49,426 nucleotides of DNA from Actinomycetes bacterium (GCA_021791895.1 JAJYVS010000018.1:1-49426); one strand, 5' to 3'; numbered from the stretch's first letter, positions 7,694 to 16,789 are shown. The notes: generated by a model not told the origin, from the letters alone. Numbers and translations are program-made.

Positions 7694-8416
7694 TCAACCT
7701 TCGAAGCGGAACCCGACCCCCCGCACGGTCACCAGGTGACGAGGGTTGGCCGGGTCCCGCTCGATCTTGCGCCGGAGGCGCTTCATGTGGGTATCGAGCG
7801 TGCGGGTATCCGCCAGGTCCTGGTCCCACCAGAGCCGGTCGATGCACCGGTCCCGAGTGACGACCTGGCCGGCGTGCGACATGAGGAGGGAGAGCAGGTC
7901 GAACTCCTTGCGGGACAGCTCGACCAAATGCCCGTCCACGGTGACCTCTCGCCTGCCGTTGTCGAGGAGGACCGCGCCGACCTGGAGGACCTCTTCGTTG
8001 GGGACGGTCGCGACGGCCGTGCCTCGGCGGAGCACGGCCCGCATCCGGGCCACCAGCTCGCGGAGCCGGAACGGCTTGGCCACGTAGTCCGAGGCTCCGA
8101 GTTCCAGGCCGAGCACCACGTCGACCTCGGAGTCCTTGGCAGTGACCATGATGATCGGGACCGGGGCGAGGGAACGCATGTGCTGGCACAGCTCCACCCC
8201 GGACTGGTCGGGGAGCATCACGTCGACCAGCACGAGGTCGGGGTGGATCCGGTGGAACAGGTGGAGGGCCTCGTGGCCGTCGGCGGCGCACTCGACGACG
8301 AAGCCCTCCTGGGAGAGCCCCGACGCCAGCGCTTGGCGGTAGGACTCCTCGTCGTCCACGACGAGCACCAGCGGTCGCGGGTCACGCGGCGTGGCGGTGT
8401 CGTGCGGCCCGGTCAC
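7694..8416 (-). CDS. OmpR/PhoB-family response regulator, orphan
   Basis: A 240-residue two-component response regulator. The receiver domain has VDDEE (residues 20-24), the phosphoryl-accepting Asp65 in LVDVMLPDQSG, the conserved VTAKD and the lysine of YVAKPF. The C-terminal winged helix (LSRKEFDLLSLLMSHAGQVV to RGVGFRFEG) is of OmpR type and closest in feel to RegX3/MtrA-like regulators. No histidine kinase lies beside it, so its partner is elsewhere. GTG codons at 8425 and 8416 are both possible starts; 8416 has a GGGTGAG sequence upstream. The open frame further upstream looks non-coding. Confidence 0.9.
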   Translation of the reverse strand: MTGPHDTATPRDPRPLVLVVDDEESYRQALASGLSQEGFVVECAADGHEALHLFHRIHPDLVLVDVMLPDQSGVELCQHMRSLAPVPIIMVTAKDSEVDVVLGLELGASDYVAKPFRLRELVARMRAVLRRGTAVATVPNEEVLQVGAVLLDNGRREVTVDGHLVELSRKEFDLLSLLMSHAGQVVTRDRCIDRLWWDQDLADTRTLDTHMKRLRRKIERDPANPRHLVTVRGVGFRFEG

Positions 8417-8760
8417 GAGGCTCACCCGAAGGCGCCGGTGGTCGGGCGCAGGGGAGGGCGCGACCGTGCAGAGGTGGGCGACGGTCGGGGAAGGGGGGGT
8501 GTCCCCGCCGCCGCCTCGGTGCTCAGGCGGCGCTTCGCCCGGGTCCCGGATGGCCCAGCGCGTCCGGCCGATCGGTCGTCGAAGGCGCGGCGCGGGGCCA
8601 TCGACGGTACGGTAAGTCCGGCAGATGAACTGCCCGCGAAAGGTCCGCAAACCCGAGATGACCCAGAGATGAAATGTTGGCCGACCGGGCGCCCCGTGCT
8701 CGGGCCCCCGGGTCGGCGGGGCCCCCGGTGAGCGTCCCGGTCGGGCCCTACGGGGACCGG

Positions 8761-9216
8761 GTGAACCGCCGCCGCCAGATCCAGATGACCCCGGCCGAGG
8801 TGCAGGCGTTCCTGGTGGAGGCGCGCGATCTGACCATGTGCAGCTTCAACCACGACGGGACGATCCACGCCGTCGCCATGTGGTACGGGTTCTTGGACGG
8901 CGACGTCGCTGTCCAGACCAAGGCTAAGTCCCAGAAGATCAAGAACCTGCGTCGGGATCCCCGCGTCAGCTGCCTCGTGGCTGCCGGGAGGGGCTACGAG
9001 GAGCTGCGGGGGGTCGAACTCGTCGGCTGGGCCGAGTTCGTGGAGGACCCCGAGCGCCTCTGGACGATCGGGGTGAGCGTGTTCGAGCGCCATGTCGCCC
9101 CGTACCGGGAACCGGACAACCGGGCCGCGGTCGAGGCGCTCCTGCACAACCGGGTCGGGGTGCGCCTGCGGGTGGAACGCACCGTGACCTGGGACCATCG
9201 CAAACTGGGGGGCTGA
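8761..9216 (+). CDS. PPOX-class FMN/F420-binding protein
   Basis: A 151-residue split-barrel protein resembling the F420/FMN-dependent Rv1155 group. The core reads MWYGFLDGDVAVQTKAKSQKIKNL, with the K..K.NL..DPRVS signature that binds the cofactor phosphate in this family. These small cytosolic enzymes use F420 or FMN to reduce varied substrates; the substrate is unknown. The GTG at 8761 is preceded by GGGGA at a good distance and starts just before the conserved MTPAEVQAFL; GTG 8728 and ATG 8674 are longer alternatives. It faces away from the response regulator gene. Confidence 0.83.
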   Translation: MNRRRQIQMTPAEVQAFLVEARDLTMCSFNHDGTIHAVAMWYGFLDGDVAVQTKAKSQKIKNLRRDPRVSCLVAAGRGYEELRGVELVGWAEFVEDPERLWTIGVSVFERHVAPYREPDNRAAVEALLHNRVGVRLRVERTVTWDHRKLGG

Positions 9217-9266
9217 GGCCGGCCGGAGCCGCGATTGCGCGCCCTACGAAGGTCCCCCATACTTCA

Positions 9267-9278
9267 CCGACCGGTCGG
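9267..9278. promoter_or_regulatory. 12-bp palindrome upstream of the liv operon
   Basis: CCGACCGGTCGG is a perfect palindrome 47 bp before the livG start, just after a CATACT sequence that could be a -10 element. It may be an operator for the transporter operon, but GC-rich palindromes of this size also arise by chance. Confidence 0.3.
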
Positions 9279-9325
9279 GCCGGCGAGGGGCGGGCCGGCG
9301 CGCTGGACCCGTCACCGGAGGTGGC

Positions 9326-10138
9326 ATGGACAACCAAGCGGCTGGCGGGCTGGCCGTCGAGGGGGTCTCCGTCGAGTTCGGCGGGCTCCTCGCGTTGGAC
9401 GCCGTGTCGCTCGAGTGCCGGGTGGGCGAGGTGGTCGGGGTCATCGGGCCCAACGGCGCCGGCAAGACCACGTTGTTCAACGTGGTCTGCGGCTTCGTCC
9501 GGCCGACCTCGGGGCGCCTGGTGCTGAACGGCCGGACCCTCGTGCACCACCGCCCCCACGACCTCGCCCGGCTCAAGGTGGCGAGGACCCTCCAGGGGGT
9601 CGGGCTGGTGCCGGGGCTCACCATCCTCGAGAACGTCATGCTCGGTGCCCAGTCCCTGCTCAAGGCGGACTTTCTGTCCGCGTTGCTCGGCGCCTGGCGC
9701 TCCAGCCAGGAGGAGACCAGGTGCCGGCGGCGGTCGCGGGCCCTCCTCGACGAGCTCGGGATCGGGGAGTTCGCCGGCTGGTACCCCGGGGCCCTCCCCT
9801 ACGGCGTGCAGAAGCGGGCGTCGTTGGCCCGAGCCTTGATCGCCGATCCGGCGCTCCTGCTCCTCGACGAGCCGGCGAGCGGTCTGTCCTCCGACGACAT
9901 GGACGAACTCGGCGGGTACCTCAAGTCGTTGAGCTCGAGGATGGGCGTCCTGTTGGTCGAGCACCACATGGACCTGGTCATGTCGACCTGCGACCGTCTG
10001 GTGGTGCTCAACTTCGGCCGGGTGATCGCCGGCGGGACCCCGAACGAGGTGAGCGCCGACCCCGAGGTCACCCGGGCCTACCTCGGCGAGGAGGTGCGTC
10101 GGGTCCCCGACACGGAGGGGCCCGGTCCGGATGCTTGA
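9326..10138 (+). CDS. livG: branched-chain amino acid type ABC transporter ATP-binding protein LivG
   Basis: A 270-residue ATPase that drives import through the LivH/LivM permease. Walker A is GPNGAGKTTLFN, the signature region is LPYGVQKRASLARAL, Walker B is ALLLLDEPASGL and the switch histidine lies in VEHHMDLVM. The long segment between Walker A and the signature (ARTLQGVGLVPGLTILENVMLGAQ) is typical of LivG rather than LivF. The ATG has GGAGGTGGC upstream. It is the first gene of a complete transporter operon and overlaps livF by 8 bp. Confidence 0.9.
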   Translation: MDNQAAGGLAVEGVSVEFGGLLALDAVSLECRVGEVVGVIGPNGAGKTTLFNVVCGFVRPTSGRLVLNGRTLVHHRPHDLARLKVARTLQGVGLVPGLTILENVMLGAQSLLKADFLSALLGAWRSSQEETRCRRRSRALLDELGIGEFAGWYPGALPYGVQKRASLARALIADPALLLLDEPASGLSSDDMDELGGYLKSLSSRMGVLLVEHHMDLVMSTCDRLVVLNFGRVIAGGTPNEVSADPEVTRAYLGEEVRRVPDTEGPGPDA

Positions 10139-10838
10139 GGTCGAGAACCTCTCGGTCGCCTACGGCGCGGTCCAGGCCCTCAAGGGGGTGTCGCTCCGGG
10201 CCGAGACCGGGAGCATCACCGCCGTGCTCGGCGCCAACGGCGCGGGGAAGACGACGCTGCTGCGGGCCATCAGTGGGCTGGTGTCGACCCAGACCGGCAC
10301 GGTGCGGTTCGGGTCGCGCACGTTGACCGGGATGCCGGTGGAGCGGATCGTCCAGAGCGGGGTGGGGCACGTCCCCGAGGGCGGCTTGGTGATCACCGAG
10401 CTCACGGTGGCCGAGAACCTCGAGCTGGGCGCGGCGTGGCGGTACGGGCGGCGGGAACGGGCGCGGCACCTGAACGAGGTCTACGACCTGTTCCCGGCGC
10501 TCAAGGAACGTTCGAGCCAGCACGCATCGTCGCTGTCGGGCGGGGAGCGTCAGATGCTGGCCATCGGCCGGGCGGTGGTGTCGCACCCCTCGCTCCTGCT
10601 CCTCGACGAGCCGTCGCTCGGTCTCGCGCCGATCATCACGGCCAACCTGATGGCAGTGCTGCTCGAGCTGACCCGGCAAGAGGACCTGACCGTGCTCTTG
10701 GTCGAGCAGAACGCCCGCAGTGCCCTGTCCATCGCCAACTGGGCCGTCGTCATCAACCTCGGCACCGTGGTCGTCTCGGACCGGGCGGAGACCGTCGCCG
10801 CCGACAGCGACCTGCGCCATCACTACCTGGGGTTCTAG
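10131..10838 (+). CDS. livF: branched-chain amino acid type ABC transporter ATP-binding protein LivF
   Basis: The second ATPase of the importer, 235 residues. It shows LSVAYGAVQALKGVSL at the start, Walker A GANGAGKTTLLRAISG, the family motif VPEGGLVITELTVAENL, the signature LSGGERQMLAIGRA and Walker B LLLLDEPSLGLAP, followed by VLLVEQNA. This motif set is diagnostic for LivF. The ATG lies inside the end of livG (8-bp overlap), so the two ATPases are coupled and probably made in equal amounts. Confidence 0.92.
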   Translation: MLEVENLSVAYGAVQALKGVSLRAETGSITAVLGANGAGKTTLLRAISGLVSTQTGTVRFGSRTLTGMPVERIVQSGVGHVPEGGLVITELTVAENLELGAAWRYGRRERARHLNEVYDLFPALKERSSQHASSLSGGERQMLAIGRAVVSHPSLLLLDEPSLGLAPIITANLMAVLLELTRQEDLTVLLVEQNARSALSIANWAVVINLGTVVVSDRAETVAADSDLRHHYLGF

Positions 10839-10846
10839 GGGGACAC

Positions 10847-11725
10847 GTGCGGCTGTTCGTGAACATCACGCTCGGGGGGGTGGCCGAGGGACTGATCTTC
10901 TCCTCGGTCGCGCTCGGCCTCGTGCTCATCTTCCGCGCCACCAACATCATCAACTTCGCCCAGGGGGCCATGGCGATGCTCACGACCTTCATCGCTTTCA
11001 GCGTCCTCGGCAAGGGAGTGGGCTACTGGCCGGCCTTCCTCGTGGCGCTGGCCTGTGGGCTGTTGCTCGGGGGCGTCGTGCAGCTGACCCTGGTCCGCCC
11101 GGTGCAGAACAAGCCGCCCCTCAACGCGGTCATCGTGACGTTCGGGTTGCTCATCTTCCTCGAGGGCATCGCCGGGGCGATCTGGGGCAACACCAACCGG
11201 GGCTTCCCGGCGGCCTTTTCCCAGAAGGGACTGGTGGTGGGGAAGACAGCGGTCGCCTTCTCGCACTTCGACATCTTCATCGTGGTGGCCGTCCTGGCCC
11301 TCTCGATCCTCGTCGGAGTCCTGTTCCGGTTCACCACCGTCGGCCTGCGGATGCGGGCCGCCGCCTTCGCCCCCGAGGCCGCCCGGCTGCTCGGGGTCCG
11401 GGTCGGCCGCCTGCTCACCCTGGGCTGGGCCCTGGCCGCCGTCGCCGGCGCGCTGGCCGGCCTGCTGGTCGCTCCGACCAGCGTCTTCTCCCCGGGCTAC
11501 ATGGACCTCATCTTGGTGTACGCCTTCACCGCGGCGGTGCTCGGGGGCCTCGACAGCCCCCTCGGCGCGCTGGTTGGCGGCGTCATCACCGGGCTGGCGC
11601 TGGCCTATGTGGGCGGCTACCTCGGCGGCTCGCTCCAACCCATCGGCGCCCTAGTCCTTCTGATCGTGGTCTTGATGATCCGGCCCGAGGGGATCTTCTC
11701 CCAGCCGACAGCCCGGCGGGTCTGA
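10847..11725 (+). CDS. livH: branched-chain amino acid type ABC transporter permease LivH
   Basis: A 292-residue membrane permease with about eight hydrophobic segments. The stretch ALGLVLIFRATNIINFAQGAMAML near residue 20 is the family's most conserved region, and LRMRAAAFAPEAARLLGV is the cytoplasmic coupling loop that meets the ATPases. The GTG start at 10847 lies 8 bp after the livF stop and has GGGGGACA just upstream. The substrate is not told by the sequence: this family also carries urea and other amides. Confidence 0.9.
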   Translation: MRLFVNITLGGVAEGLIFSSVALGLVLIFRATNIINFAQGAMAMLTTFIAFSVLGKGVGYWPAFLVALACGLLLGGVVQLTLVRPVQNKPPLNAVIVTFGLLIFLEGIAGAIWGNTNRGFPAAFSQKGLVVGKTAVAFSHFDIFIVVAVLALSILVGVLFRFTTVGLRMRAAAFAPEAARLLGVRVGRLLTLGWALAAVAGALAGLLVAPTSVFSPGYMDLILVYAFTAAVLGGLDSPLGALVGGVITGLALAYVGGYLGGSLQPIGALVLLIVVLMIRPEGIFSQPTARRV

Positions 11726-11728
11726 GCG

Positions 11729-12865
11729 GTGATCAAGATCGGGCCGTTGCCGTCCTGGGCTCGGCTGCCCCGCCAGCCGCTCCTGCGCCACCTTCTCTTC
11801 GCCGTGGTCGGTGGGGTGTTCTTCTACTTCCTCACCCAGTCCCTGAGCGACTTCAACAACTTCGAGCTCGGGGAGCTCGCGGTGTACGCCATCGCCATCG
11901 CCGGGTTGAGCGTGCTCACCGGGACCAACGGGCAGATCTGTTTGGGCCAGGGCGCCTTCGTGGCCGTCGGGGCCTACACGCTCGCCGAGCTCGAGGTGCA
12001 CCAGTCGATCAACCTGGCGCTCCAGCTGCTGGCCGCCGCCGCCATGGCCGGGGCGGTCGGGCTCGTCATCGCGGTGCCGGCGACGCGCCTGCGCGGGCCG
12101 TACCTGGCCGGCATGACCCTGTTGTTCGCGCTGGCGCTTCCGTTCCTGAGCGACAAGTACGGCAACTTCTTCGGCGGCGACCAGGGGCTGACGGTCCTGC
12201 CGCCGTCGGCGCCGGGGTCCATCGACCCGGTGAAGTGGCTCACCTGGATCCAGCTGTTCTGCGCGTTGGTGGTGATGCTCCTCCTCGCCAACCTGCTCTC
12301 CAGCCGGTTCGGTCGATCGTTCCGGGCGGTGCGCGACGACGAGGTGGCGGCGGCCCTGGCCGGGGTCCACGTCGCCCGGAACAAGGTGATCGCCTTCGTG
12401 GTCTCGTCGGCCTGCGCCGGGCTGGCCGGGGGCCTGCTCGCCCTGTCGAGCGGGGTGGTGAACACCGGCGAGTTCCCCCTCTCCTTGTCGATCTTCATCC
12501 TGGCCGGCATGGTGCTCGGCGGCACCGGCAGCGTCTTCGGCGCCTGGTGGGGGTCGATCCTCGTCGTCTACCTGCCGAACCAGTGGTCCCAGTCCCTCGG
12601 CAACACGTTCCACTTCAACCACCTGGTGAGCGCCAACTTCGCCGTCATCGCCTTCGGCGCCATCCTCATCGTGATGATGCTGGTGGCCCCGAGCGGCATC
12701 CAGGGGGGCGTGCGGTGGCTGGGTCGCCGGCTGGTCACGTTCTCGACACCAACCGAACCGGCCGGTAACATTTCTGTATCGTTACAGCAGGCGGCAGAAC
12801 CCCAGCGGAGTCATGACGGTTCGGAGGCGGAGCACCCTCCGACCGACTCGGGAGCAGCGGGTTGA
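11729..12865 (+). CDS. livM: branched-chain amino acid type ABC transporter permease LivM
   Basis: The partner permease, 378 residues. The hydrophobic core runs from about residue 20 to 325 and includes LSVLTGTNGQICLGQGAFVAVGAY (the LivM hallmark), RLRGPYLAGMTLLFALALPF and the coupling loop FRAVRDDEVAAALAGVHVARNKVIAF. The last 50 residues are hydrophilic and poorly conserved in character. It starts at a GTG 3 bp after livH. Together with LivG, LivF, LivH and the binding protein downstream it forms a full importer. Confidence 0.9.
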   Translation: MIKIGPLPSWARLPRQPLLRHLLFAVVGGVFFYFLTQSLSDFNNFELGELAVYAIAIAGLSVLTGTNGQICLGQGAFVAVGAYTLAELEVHQSINLALQLLAAAAMAGAVGLVIAVPATRLRGPYLAGMTLLFALALPFLSDKYGNFFGGDQGLTVLPPSAPGSIDPVKWLTWIQLFCALVVMLLLANLLSSRFGRSFRAVRDDEVAAALAGVHVARNKVIAFVVSSACAGLAGGLLALSSGVVNTGEFPLSLSIFILAGMVLGGTGSVFGAWWGSILVVYLPNQWSQSLGNTFHFNHLVSANFAVIAFGAILIVMMLVAPSGIQGGVRWLGRRLVTFSTPTEPAGNISVSLQQAAEPQRSHDGSEAEHPPTDSGAAG

Positions 12866-12932
12866 GCCCGGCCCCCCGGGGGCAGAGATGGCTGAGAGTA
12901 CGGACGGTTCGGGTCCGGGAAGGGAACACGGA

Positions 12933-14327
12933 ATGGAACACGCATCGGGTCGTCGGGTCGGGGCCTCTGTCAAGACCCTGGCCATGGCGGGGTCGGTGGT
13001 CGCGCTGGTGGCCACCGCGCTCACCTTTGCCGGGCCGGCCGGCGCCGCACCGACCACCGGGGTGACGAAGAACTCGATCAACATCGGGGCGACGGTCCCG
13101 CTCACCGGGGTGGCGGCGCCCGGCTACGACGAGATCGCCCCGGCGATGAACGCCGTGTTCCAGTGGGTCAACGCCCACGGGGGCGTCTACGGCCGCAAGA
13201 TCCTCTACAACTACGTCGACGACGCCTACAACCCGTCGCAGACCACGACCCAGACCCGCAAGCTGGTGCTCCAGGACCAGATCTTCGCCACCGTGGGCTC
13301 GCTCGGGACGCCCACCCAGCTGGCGGTGCAGGGCTTCTTGAATGCCGAGAAGATCCCTCAGCTGTTCGTGGAGTCGGGGTGCAACTGCTGGAGCAACGCC
13401 AAGTACCCCTACACGACCGGCTGGGAGCCGCCCTACACCGTGGACGGCAAGGTGCTCGGCGCTTACATCAAGAGCCACTTCAAGGGCAAGAAGATCGGGT
13501 ACCTCTACCAGGATGACGAGTTCGGCCAGGACGTCGTGAAGGGCTTGGACATGGAGATCCCGCAGAAGTCGGTGGTGAGCCGGCAGACCTACAACGTGGC
13601 CACGCTGGCCGGGCCCATGACCTCCCAGATGTCGGCCCTCCAGTCCGCCGGGGCCCAGGTCGTCGTCCTCGCCACCGTCCCGGCGGCCACCGCGCTGGCC
13701 CTCCTGCCGGCTTACACCCTCGGGTTCAAGCCGCAGTTCGTGCTGGACGCCGTCGGGGCCGACCCGGCGACCGTGGGCCCGTTGCTCTCGTCGTTCACGA
13801 GCGCCGGGGGCGGCAGCACCTCCCAGGCGAGCGCGGCGGTGGGGCTGCTCGACGGGATCATTACCAACGCCTACCTGCCGGCCGAGAACGACCTGTCGAA
13901 CCCCTGGATCCAGGTCGACCGCAAGCTGCTCCAGAACTACGCACCGTCCGTCTGGAAGAAGTACGGCCTCGACGGCAACACCGAGTACGGGCTGGGTCTC
14001 GCTTACACCTTCGTGCAGGCGCTGCAGAAGGCGGGCAAGAACCTCACCCGGCAGGGGCTGGTGAACGCCATCGCCAAGTATGGGAAGAGTTTCGTCACCC
14101 CCGGTCTGGTGCCGCTCGGGTACACGAGCAAGGTCCACTTCGGGTTTGAGGGCGACTCGGTGGTCCAGATTTCCCCCTCCGCGGCGCAGATCGTGACCCC
14201 GAACGGGTCGTTCCCCGGGTTCACCACCCTGGCCGGGCCCTACGTGACCAGCCCGGGCAAGGGACCGGTCAAGAAGTACACCGGCAAGGCCTCCAAGCCG
14301 CCGGCCAAGCTGAGCAAGACCGCCTAG
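12933..14327 (+). CDS. ABC transporter substrate-binding protein, branched-chain amino acid type
   Basis: A 464-residue exported binding protein (Peripla_BP_6 type) that delivers substrate to the LivHM permease. Residues 1-38 form a Sec signal peptide (basic start, hydrophobic core AMAGSVVALVATALTF, cleavage near AGA-AP); there is no lipobox, so anchoring is unclear. The mature part begins NSINIGATVPLTG, the usual first strand, and contains VVLATVPAATALAL and a C-terminal TLAGPYVTSPGKG. The ATG at 12933 precedes the signal peptide; an ATG at 12888 would add a hydrophilic stretch. A possible ligand cannot be named. Confidence 0.88.
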   Translation: MEHASGRRVGASVKTLAMAGSVVALVATALTFAGPAGAAPTTGVTKNSINIGATVPLTGVAAPGYDEIAPAMNAVFQWVNAHGGVYGRKILYNYVDDAYNPSQTTTQTRKLVLQDQIFATVGSLGTPTQLAVQGFLNAEKIPQLFVESGCNCWSNAKYPYTTGWEPPYTVDGKVLGAYIKSHFKGKKIGYLYQDDEFGQDVVKGLDMEIPQKSVVSRQTYNVATLAGPMTSQMSALQSAGAQVVVLATVPAATALALLPAYTLGFKPQFVLDAVGADPATVGPLLSSFTSAGGGSTSQASAAVGLLDGIITNAYLPAENDLSNPWIQVDRKLLQNYAPSVWKKYGLDGNTEYGLGLAYTFVQALQKAGKNLTRQGLVNAIAKYGKSFVTPGLVPLGYTSKVHFGFEGDSVVQISPSAAQIVTPNGSFPGFTTLAGPYVTSPGKGPVKKYTGKASKPPAKLSKTA

Positions 14328-14353
14328 GGCGACCGGCGGCTCTGAGCCCTCCT

Positions 14354-14387
14354 CCGGTGCCGCCGGCCGACGAGCCGGCGGCACCGG
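14354..14387 (+). terminator. hairpin ending the liv operon
   Basis: A perfect 14-bp inverted repeat (CCGGTGCCGCCGGC and its complement, 6-nt loop CGACGA) begins 27 bp after the binding-protein stop. There is no T tract, which is common for GC-rich actinobacterial terminators. Confidence 0.6.
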
Positions 14388-14437
14388 CGCGTCCGGGGCC
14401 CGTCAGTCCAGCGACACCCGCCAGGGGCGCGCCACGC

Positions 14438-14465
14438 TTGACAACCGGAGGATTCTCCGTATCAA
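14438..14465 (+). promoter_or_regulatory. sigma-70-like promoter with internal inverted repeat
   Basis: TTGACA at 14438-14443 and TATCAA at 14460-14465 are 16 bp apart, a good housekeeping promoter. The spacer contains the inverted repeat CGGAG-gatt-CTCCG (14446-14459), a natural position for a repressor. A second short inverted repeat, GAGGG-aaa-CCCTC, lies at 14478-14490. It now drives only a decayed gene; the TetR remnant nearby may have been the original repressor (inference). Confidence 0.5.
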
Positions 14466-14511
14466 TCCCGTTTCCGGGAGGGAAACCCTCTGGTTCATGA
14501 GGAGGGTGCTG

Positions 14512-15475
14512 GTGCACTACGTGAAGCTTGGTCGCTCCGGCCCGGACTTCTCACCCATTACCGTCGGGGACGATGACCTACGGCGAACCCGGGCATGGGC
14601 ACCCCGTGTGGTCGCTCGTCAGCTTCGAAGGGGGCCCAACCCCGCTGGTGGATGGTTCAGCTCACCGGGACAGGCTGGGGAATTTCAGTGATCGAGGGTG
14701 GGGAAGTTCAAATATCACGGGCACCGGGACCTCTTCGACACCGCCAACATGTAGAGCGCCGCCTCCAGCGAGGAGATCCTCGGCCGGGCCCTGGCCGACT
14801 TCGCCTACCGCGACGAGGTCGTGATCGCGACCAAGGTCCGCCACCGCATGTTCGAGGGTCCGATCCGAACGCCACCGGGCTGTCCCGCAAGGCGATCATG
14901 TCCGAGGTCGAGGCCAGCCTGCGCCGGCTGGGCACCGACTACACCGACCTGTACCAGATCCACCGCCTGATACCGACACACCGCTCGAGGAGACCCTCGA
15001 GGCGCTCCATGACCTGGTCGAGCAGGGCAAAGTCCGCTATCTGGGTGCCTCCTCGATGGCGGCATGGCAGTTCTCCAAGTTGCTGGCCATCCAGGACCGC
15101 CACGGCTCTGCACGATTCATCTCGATGCAGGACCACTACAAGCTCGTGACGCGGGAGGAGGAGCGCGAGATGCTCCCGCTGTGTGTGGACGCGGGAGTCG
15201 ACACGACCCCGTGGAGCCCGCTGGCCCGCGGTCTGCTGACCCGCCCCTACGGGTCGGTGACTGCCCGTTTGGAGGACGACCGTCTGACCGCCGACGGGCT
15301 CTACACCGACGCAGACAGCGACCGGCGATTGCCGCCGCCGTCGCCGCCGGGCACGGCGTGAGCCGTGGCCAGGTCGCCCTGGGGTGGCTGCGCGCACCAG
15401 GCCGGCCGTGCTGGCACCGCTGGTCGGCGCTTCGAGGGCCGCCCACATCGACGACGCGGTCGCCTCGCTCGACAG
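14512..15475 (+). pseudogene. aldo/keto reductase, decayed
   Basis: The DNA still encodes most of an aldo/keto reductase (NADPH-dependent carbonyl reductase), but spread over three frames. Visible pieces in order: VHYVKLGRSG at a GTG with GGAGGG upstream; [15 protein letters not shown] in another frame from about 14570; DLFDTANM, a TAG stop at 14752 where tyrosine is expected, then [40 protein letters not shown] in a shifted frame from about 14880; [20 protein letters not shown] after a shift near 14970; and APLVGASRAAHIDDAVASLD after further shifts near 15330 and 15400. At least four frameshifts plus a stop make function impossible. Confidence 0.85.
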
Positions 15476-15835
15476 GTTGTCGCCCTGGGTGCTCTCGTCG
15501 CCTGGCTCGACCGGCTGGCGTCGTACGGCCGGGCCAAGTCGGGCTTCACCACCGTTCTGGCCAACACCGCCACCCATGACCGGCTGGCACAGCAGAGCTA
15601 CGAGCCCATCGTCGGTGCCCTCGGCTCGTTGCTGCTCGCCAACGAGGCCGCGGGCACGATCCGCCCCGGCGTCGACCCCGACGACGTCCTCCTGGCGCTC
15701 GGGTTTCTGTGGCGGGTCTCTCCCGACGATGCCGGCGCCGCCAAAGCCGCCCGGCTCGTCGAGCTGATCCTGGACGGGCTCCGCGTGGGGGCGTCCGCGG
15801 GGACCGCAGGCTGGGGAGCTCCGCAGGGACGCTGA
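15476..15835 (+). pseudogene. TetR-family regulator, C-terminal fragment
   Basis: The frame ending at 15835 reads AWLDRLASYGRAKSGFTTVL, then an ANEAAGTIRPGVDPDDVLLALGFLW segment and ARLVELILDGLRVGA. This is the ligand-binding domain end of a TetR repressor of the type that often controls an oxidoreductase. The DNA-binding helix-turn-helix domain is missing: the fragment begins directly where the aldo/keto reductase remnant ends, so a deletion probably fused the two. No start codon or ribosome site belongs to it. It ends 2 bp before the stop of the convergent DUF5996 gene. Confidence 0.7.
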
Positions 15836-15837
15836 CA

Positions 15838-16764
15838 TCAGCTCATCGGTGGGGGCGCACCGCGAAGGCTGGACGAGAGCGCGGGATCCCAGTCACAGGC
15901 GACGCAGAGGCATCGAACGGCGGAGGAGACGAAGCCGAACGCGGCGGCGTGCGGATCGCCCGTCTGACACACCTCGTCCCAGTCGAGGACGAATTCGCCG
16001 AGGCTCGGCTCCCAGTGCGCGTCGGGTGGCTCGAGGACCGCTTCCTCGTACCGATCGGGAACGGGATGGGCGTAGGCGTAGAAGGCCGGCTTCGGATATC
16101 GGGGGTCTCCGGGCCACCAGCCGACGGCGATCTCCTGCGCGTCCATGGCATTGCGCCTGATGAAGTCCGACGACCCGGGATCGGCGGGCCGGCCGGAGAA
16201 CAAGCTGACGGCCAGGTCGAACGAGCCCCACCAGGCGTTGACCGGCGTGGCCCGCCCTCGGTACGGAGCGCGGACCTCGTTGAGCACGGCTGCGGCACGG
16301 GTGGCCGCCTGCAGATAGGTCCGCACGTGCTTGGGGTCATAGGTGGCGTGCTCTTCGTCCTCGTCGAGCGGTGTCGACCAGGGCGTCTCCTGGGGTCGGG
16401 GGTCGAAGGTCACCGGCCCGGCCAGCTCACGGACGGCGGCCAGCACCTCACGGCTGACCTCCCCGACCGAGCGCTGCGGGGTCAGGGAAACGTGACGCTT
16501 CCGACCGTCGCTGTGCTCGACCGCCGTCCGGTGGGCGTGGAGGTCGACGACGACGACGATGGCGCCCGACCCATCCGGCGCCGGCAGGGGCAGGGTCTCC
16601 CAGCCCCGGGCACTCAGGCGAAGGGCGGCGTGCTGGAGCTGCGGCTCCGGCGGGGCCAGCCGGGCGGCCAGTTTCCCGAGCACCTGGGTGTGGCCGTGGA
16701 GGGTGTCACAGGTGGTGTGCCACCGGTCGTAGGGAAGGCTGGGCCATGGTCCGGGCGCCGGCAT
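15838..16764 (-). CDS. DUF5996 family protein
   Basis: A 308-residue soluble protein recognised as DUF5996 by its opening WPSLPYDRWHTTCDTLHGHTQVLGK and by LRLSARGWETLPLPAPDG, followed by the conserved WWGSFDLAVSLFSGRPADPG and FYAYAHPVPDRYEEA stretches. The biochemical role of the family is not known. It begins at an ATG 22 bp after the stop of the UBP zinc-finger gene and may be transcribed with it. Nothing in the sequence shows a frameshift or truncation. Confidence 0.85.
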   Translation of the reverse strand: MPAPGPWPSLPYDRWHTTCDTLHGHTQVLGKLAARLAPPEPQLQHAALRLSARGWETLPLPAPDGSGAIVVVVDLHAHRTAVEHSDGRKRHVSLTPQRSVGEVSREVLAAVRELAGPVTFDPRPQETPWSTPLDEDEEHATYDPKHVRTYLQAATRAAAVLNEVRAPYRGRATPVNAWWGSFDLAVSLFSGRPADPGSSDFIRRNAMDAQEIAVGWWPGDPRYPKPAFYAYAHPVPDRYEEAVLEPPDAHWEPSLGEFVLDWDEVCQTGDPHAAAFGFVSSAVRCLCVACDWDPALSSSLRGAPPPMS

Positions 16765-16775
16765 GCGGGCACCGC

Positions 16776-16789
16776 CTAGCTATAGCTAG
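16776..16789. promoter_or_regulatory. 14-bp palindrome CTAGCTATAGCTAG
   Basis: A perfect, unusually AT-rich palindrome between the zinc-finger gene stop and the DUF5996 start. It contains TATAGCT, which could serve as a -10 element for DUF5996, and CTAG, which is rare in many bacterial genomes. Confidence 0.3.

Noticed and set aside
12774-12787. CTGTA-tcgt-TACAG inverted repeat as operator for the binding-protein gene
   Set aside because: It lies inside the coding sequence of livM, is only 5 bp per arm, and no promoter elements are placed to match.
12735-14384. 549-codon minus-strand frame across the substrate-binding protein gene
   Set aside because: Same antisense effect; no start signal, no domain, and it lies over a gene with a signal peptide and family motifs.
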